From assembly GCA_023489485.1 (NCBI GenBank), contig JAMDCU010000106.1, positions 1 through 45,845 on the forward strand: a stretch of 45,845 nt of DNA. Reading direction: 5' to 3'. Within the stretch, counting starts at the first letter, position 1, and each line of letters opens with the position of its first letter. A program made the translations under genes and the position numbers. This DNA comes from Chloroflexota bacterium (lineage in GTDB: Bacteria; Chloroflexota; Anaerolineae; UBA4142). Positions 44,910 to 45,845 of the stretch are shown here, piece after piece. The notes below the pieces were generated by a model. The model was not told where the DNA came from, ran no database searches, and worked only from the letters and a program-made list of their open reading frames with translations.

Positions 44910-45845
44910 CTCCAGTTGGGCGTATGGGTGGCGCGGCCACAATCTACCACGTCTTGCCTTCTGGGTAGCTTCCCACATCCCTCCTGTGCTCAAGCCGTCA
45001 CGCTGATTATACTCCGGCCGGTCATCACGGGTCAATACGAATTGCAGAAGAGGGAATGGCTCGGCCAGAATGCCGACAGCATGTCGGGTACTCGACTTAA
45101 ACGTTGTTACAAATGCCTGTCGTCTCAACGTGGTCGGTCGCATCCGGCTGGCGTGTCTGGTCCCGGCATAGACCCGAAGTCGTCGCGCACAGGTTTTCTG
45201 ATCCAAAGCGCACTACTGCATGATATGCTCAGGAAAGGCAGTAAGGTTGACGACGTTGAGCGGTGACCTGGGTGAATGATCCTGGGAACTAGAGTTCCCG
45301 GCGATACGTTTTGCGGCATTCATCTTGCTTTGCCAATCGCGGTACGATATGGCTGTACCCTAGACGTCGGGACGATATTTGAGTAACATCGGGCATAATA
45401 TCAGAATCGCGCCTAAATGGAGTTGGTTCCTGAAATAAATGTCGTCGGCCTAGATTGGCTAGCCCGACGACCCCGCGCCATGCCAACCAGCCACTCTGGA
45501 TCACTTGCTAGACCGACTGGCTTAGCTAGGAATACCGACTTGCACTAGGTTTCGTGCATTTTCCGCAGGTTTTCGAGCGAAATCGCCACGGAAAACCTCA
45601 GAGAGGATTTGTAGAACCAAAGCATACTATCCGTATTGCGCGTACAACGACAAATGGTCGTGCCCATTCCCGCCGCCGGAGAACCGGCTCAAGGCCGAAG
45701 GTCCCGAGGGACGAGGGATCAGGATTGAGGCGGGAGAGAAGAAGTATCACGAGTGAGATCGCCCCTTAGCAGCTTTTCGAGGTCGACGGCCTGGGCTGGC
45801 ACACCGCCAGACAACGCGAGCATTTCGCCATTGTAGAGCACGTGG

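Noticed and set aside
1-45845. Genome-wide reassignment of TGA as an alternative to selenocysteine
   Set aside because: Many genes here end naturally at TGA and use TGC/TGT for Cys; the internal TGAs are restricted to functional Cys positions with SECIS-like hairpins
1-45845. CRISPR arrays, rRNA, tRNA or tRNA-Sec
   Set aside because: No regularly spaced repeats, rRNA signatures or tRNA cloverleafs recognised by eye; a tRNAscan-SE/Infernal run would be decisive

Overview
High-GC bacterial window, gene-dense, possibly Chloroflexota-like (inference only). It carries metal and thiol homeostasis genes: CcdA/DsbA-like, CDF exporter, two P1B ATPases, a metal-linked two-component system with Met/Gly-rich proteins, an FTR1-DUF2318/ABC iron locus and a complete mer-type operon on the minus strand. 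It also has a lipid/methyltransferase cluster and a DUF4062-containing island at the right end. The main finding is a set of five in-frame TGA codons in four genes that the six-frame ORF track splits. In each case the TGA falls where the family has a functional cysteine: DsbA-like (TGA 605-607, UxxC), DUF2085 protein (TGA 22313-22315), MerP-like protein (TGA 39190-39188, GWT-U-AGC) and MerB organomercurial lyase (TGA 38062-38060 and 37897-37895, at the positions of catalytic Cys96 and Cys159). A hairpin follows each TGA. The two in merB are perfect 6-bp and 7-bp stems with identical GGUC loops starting 20 and 19 nt after the UGA, closely resembling bacterial SECIS elements. A YedF-like selenium-metabolism protein is also present. 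This suggests a selenocysteine-dependent mercury detoxification operon. selA/selB/selC/selD are not in the window, so decoding capacity must be checked elsewhere. Two further genes carry in-frame TAG (at expected Trp and Tyr positions) and one ArsR gene is frameshifted; these look like lesions or errors, not Sec. No rRNA, tRNA or CRISPR array was recognised.
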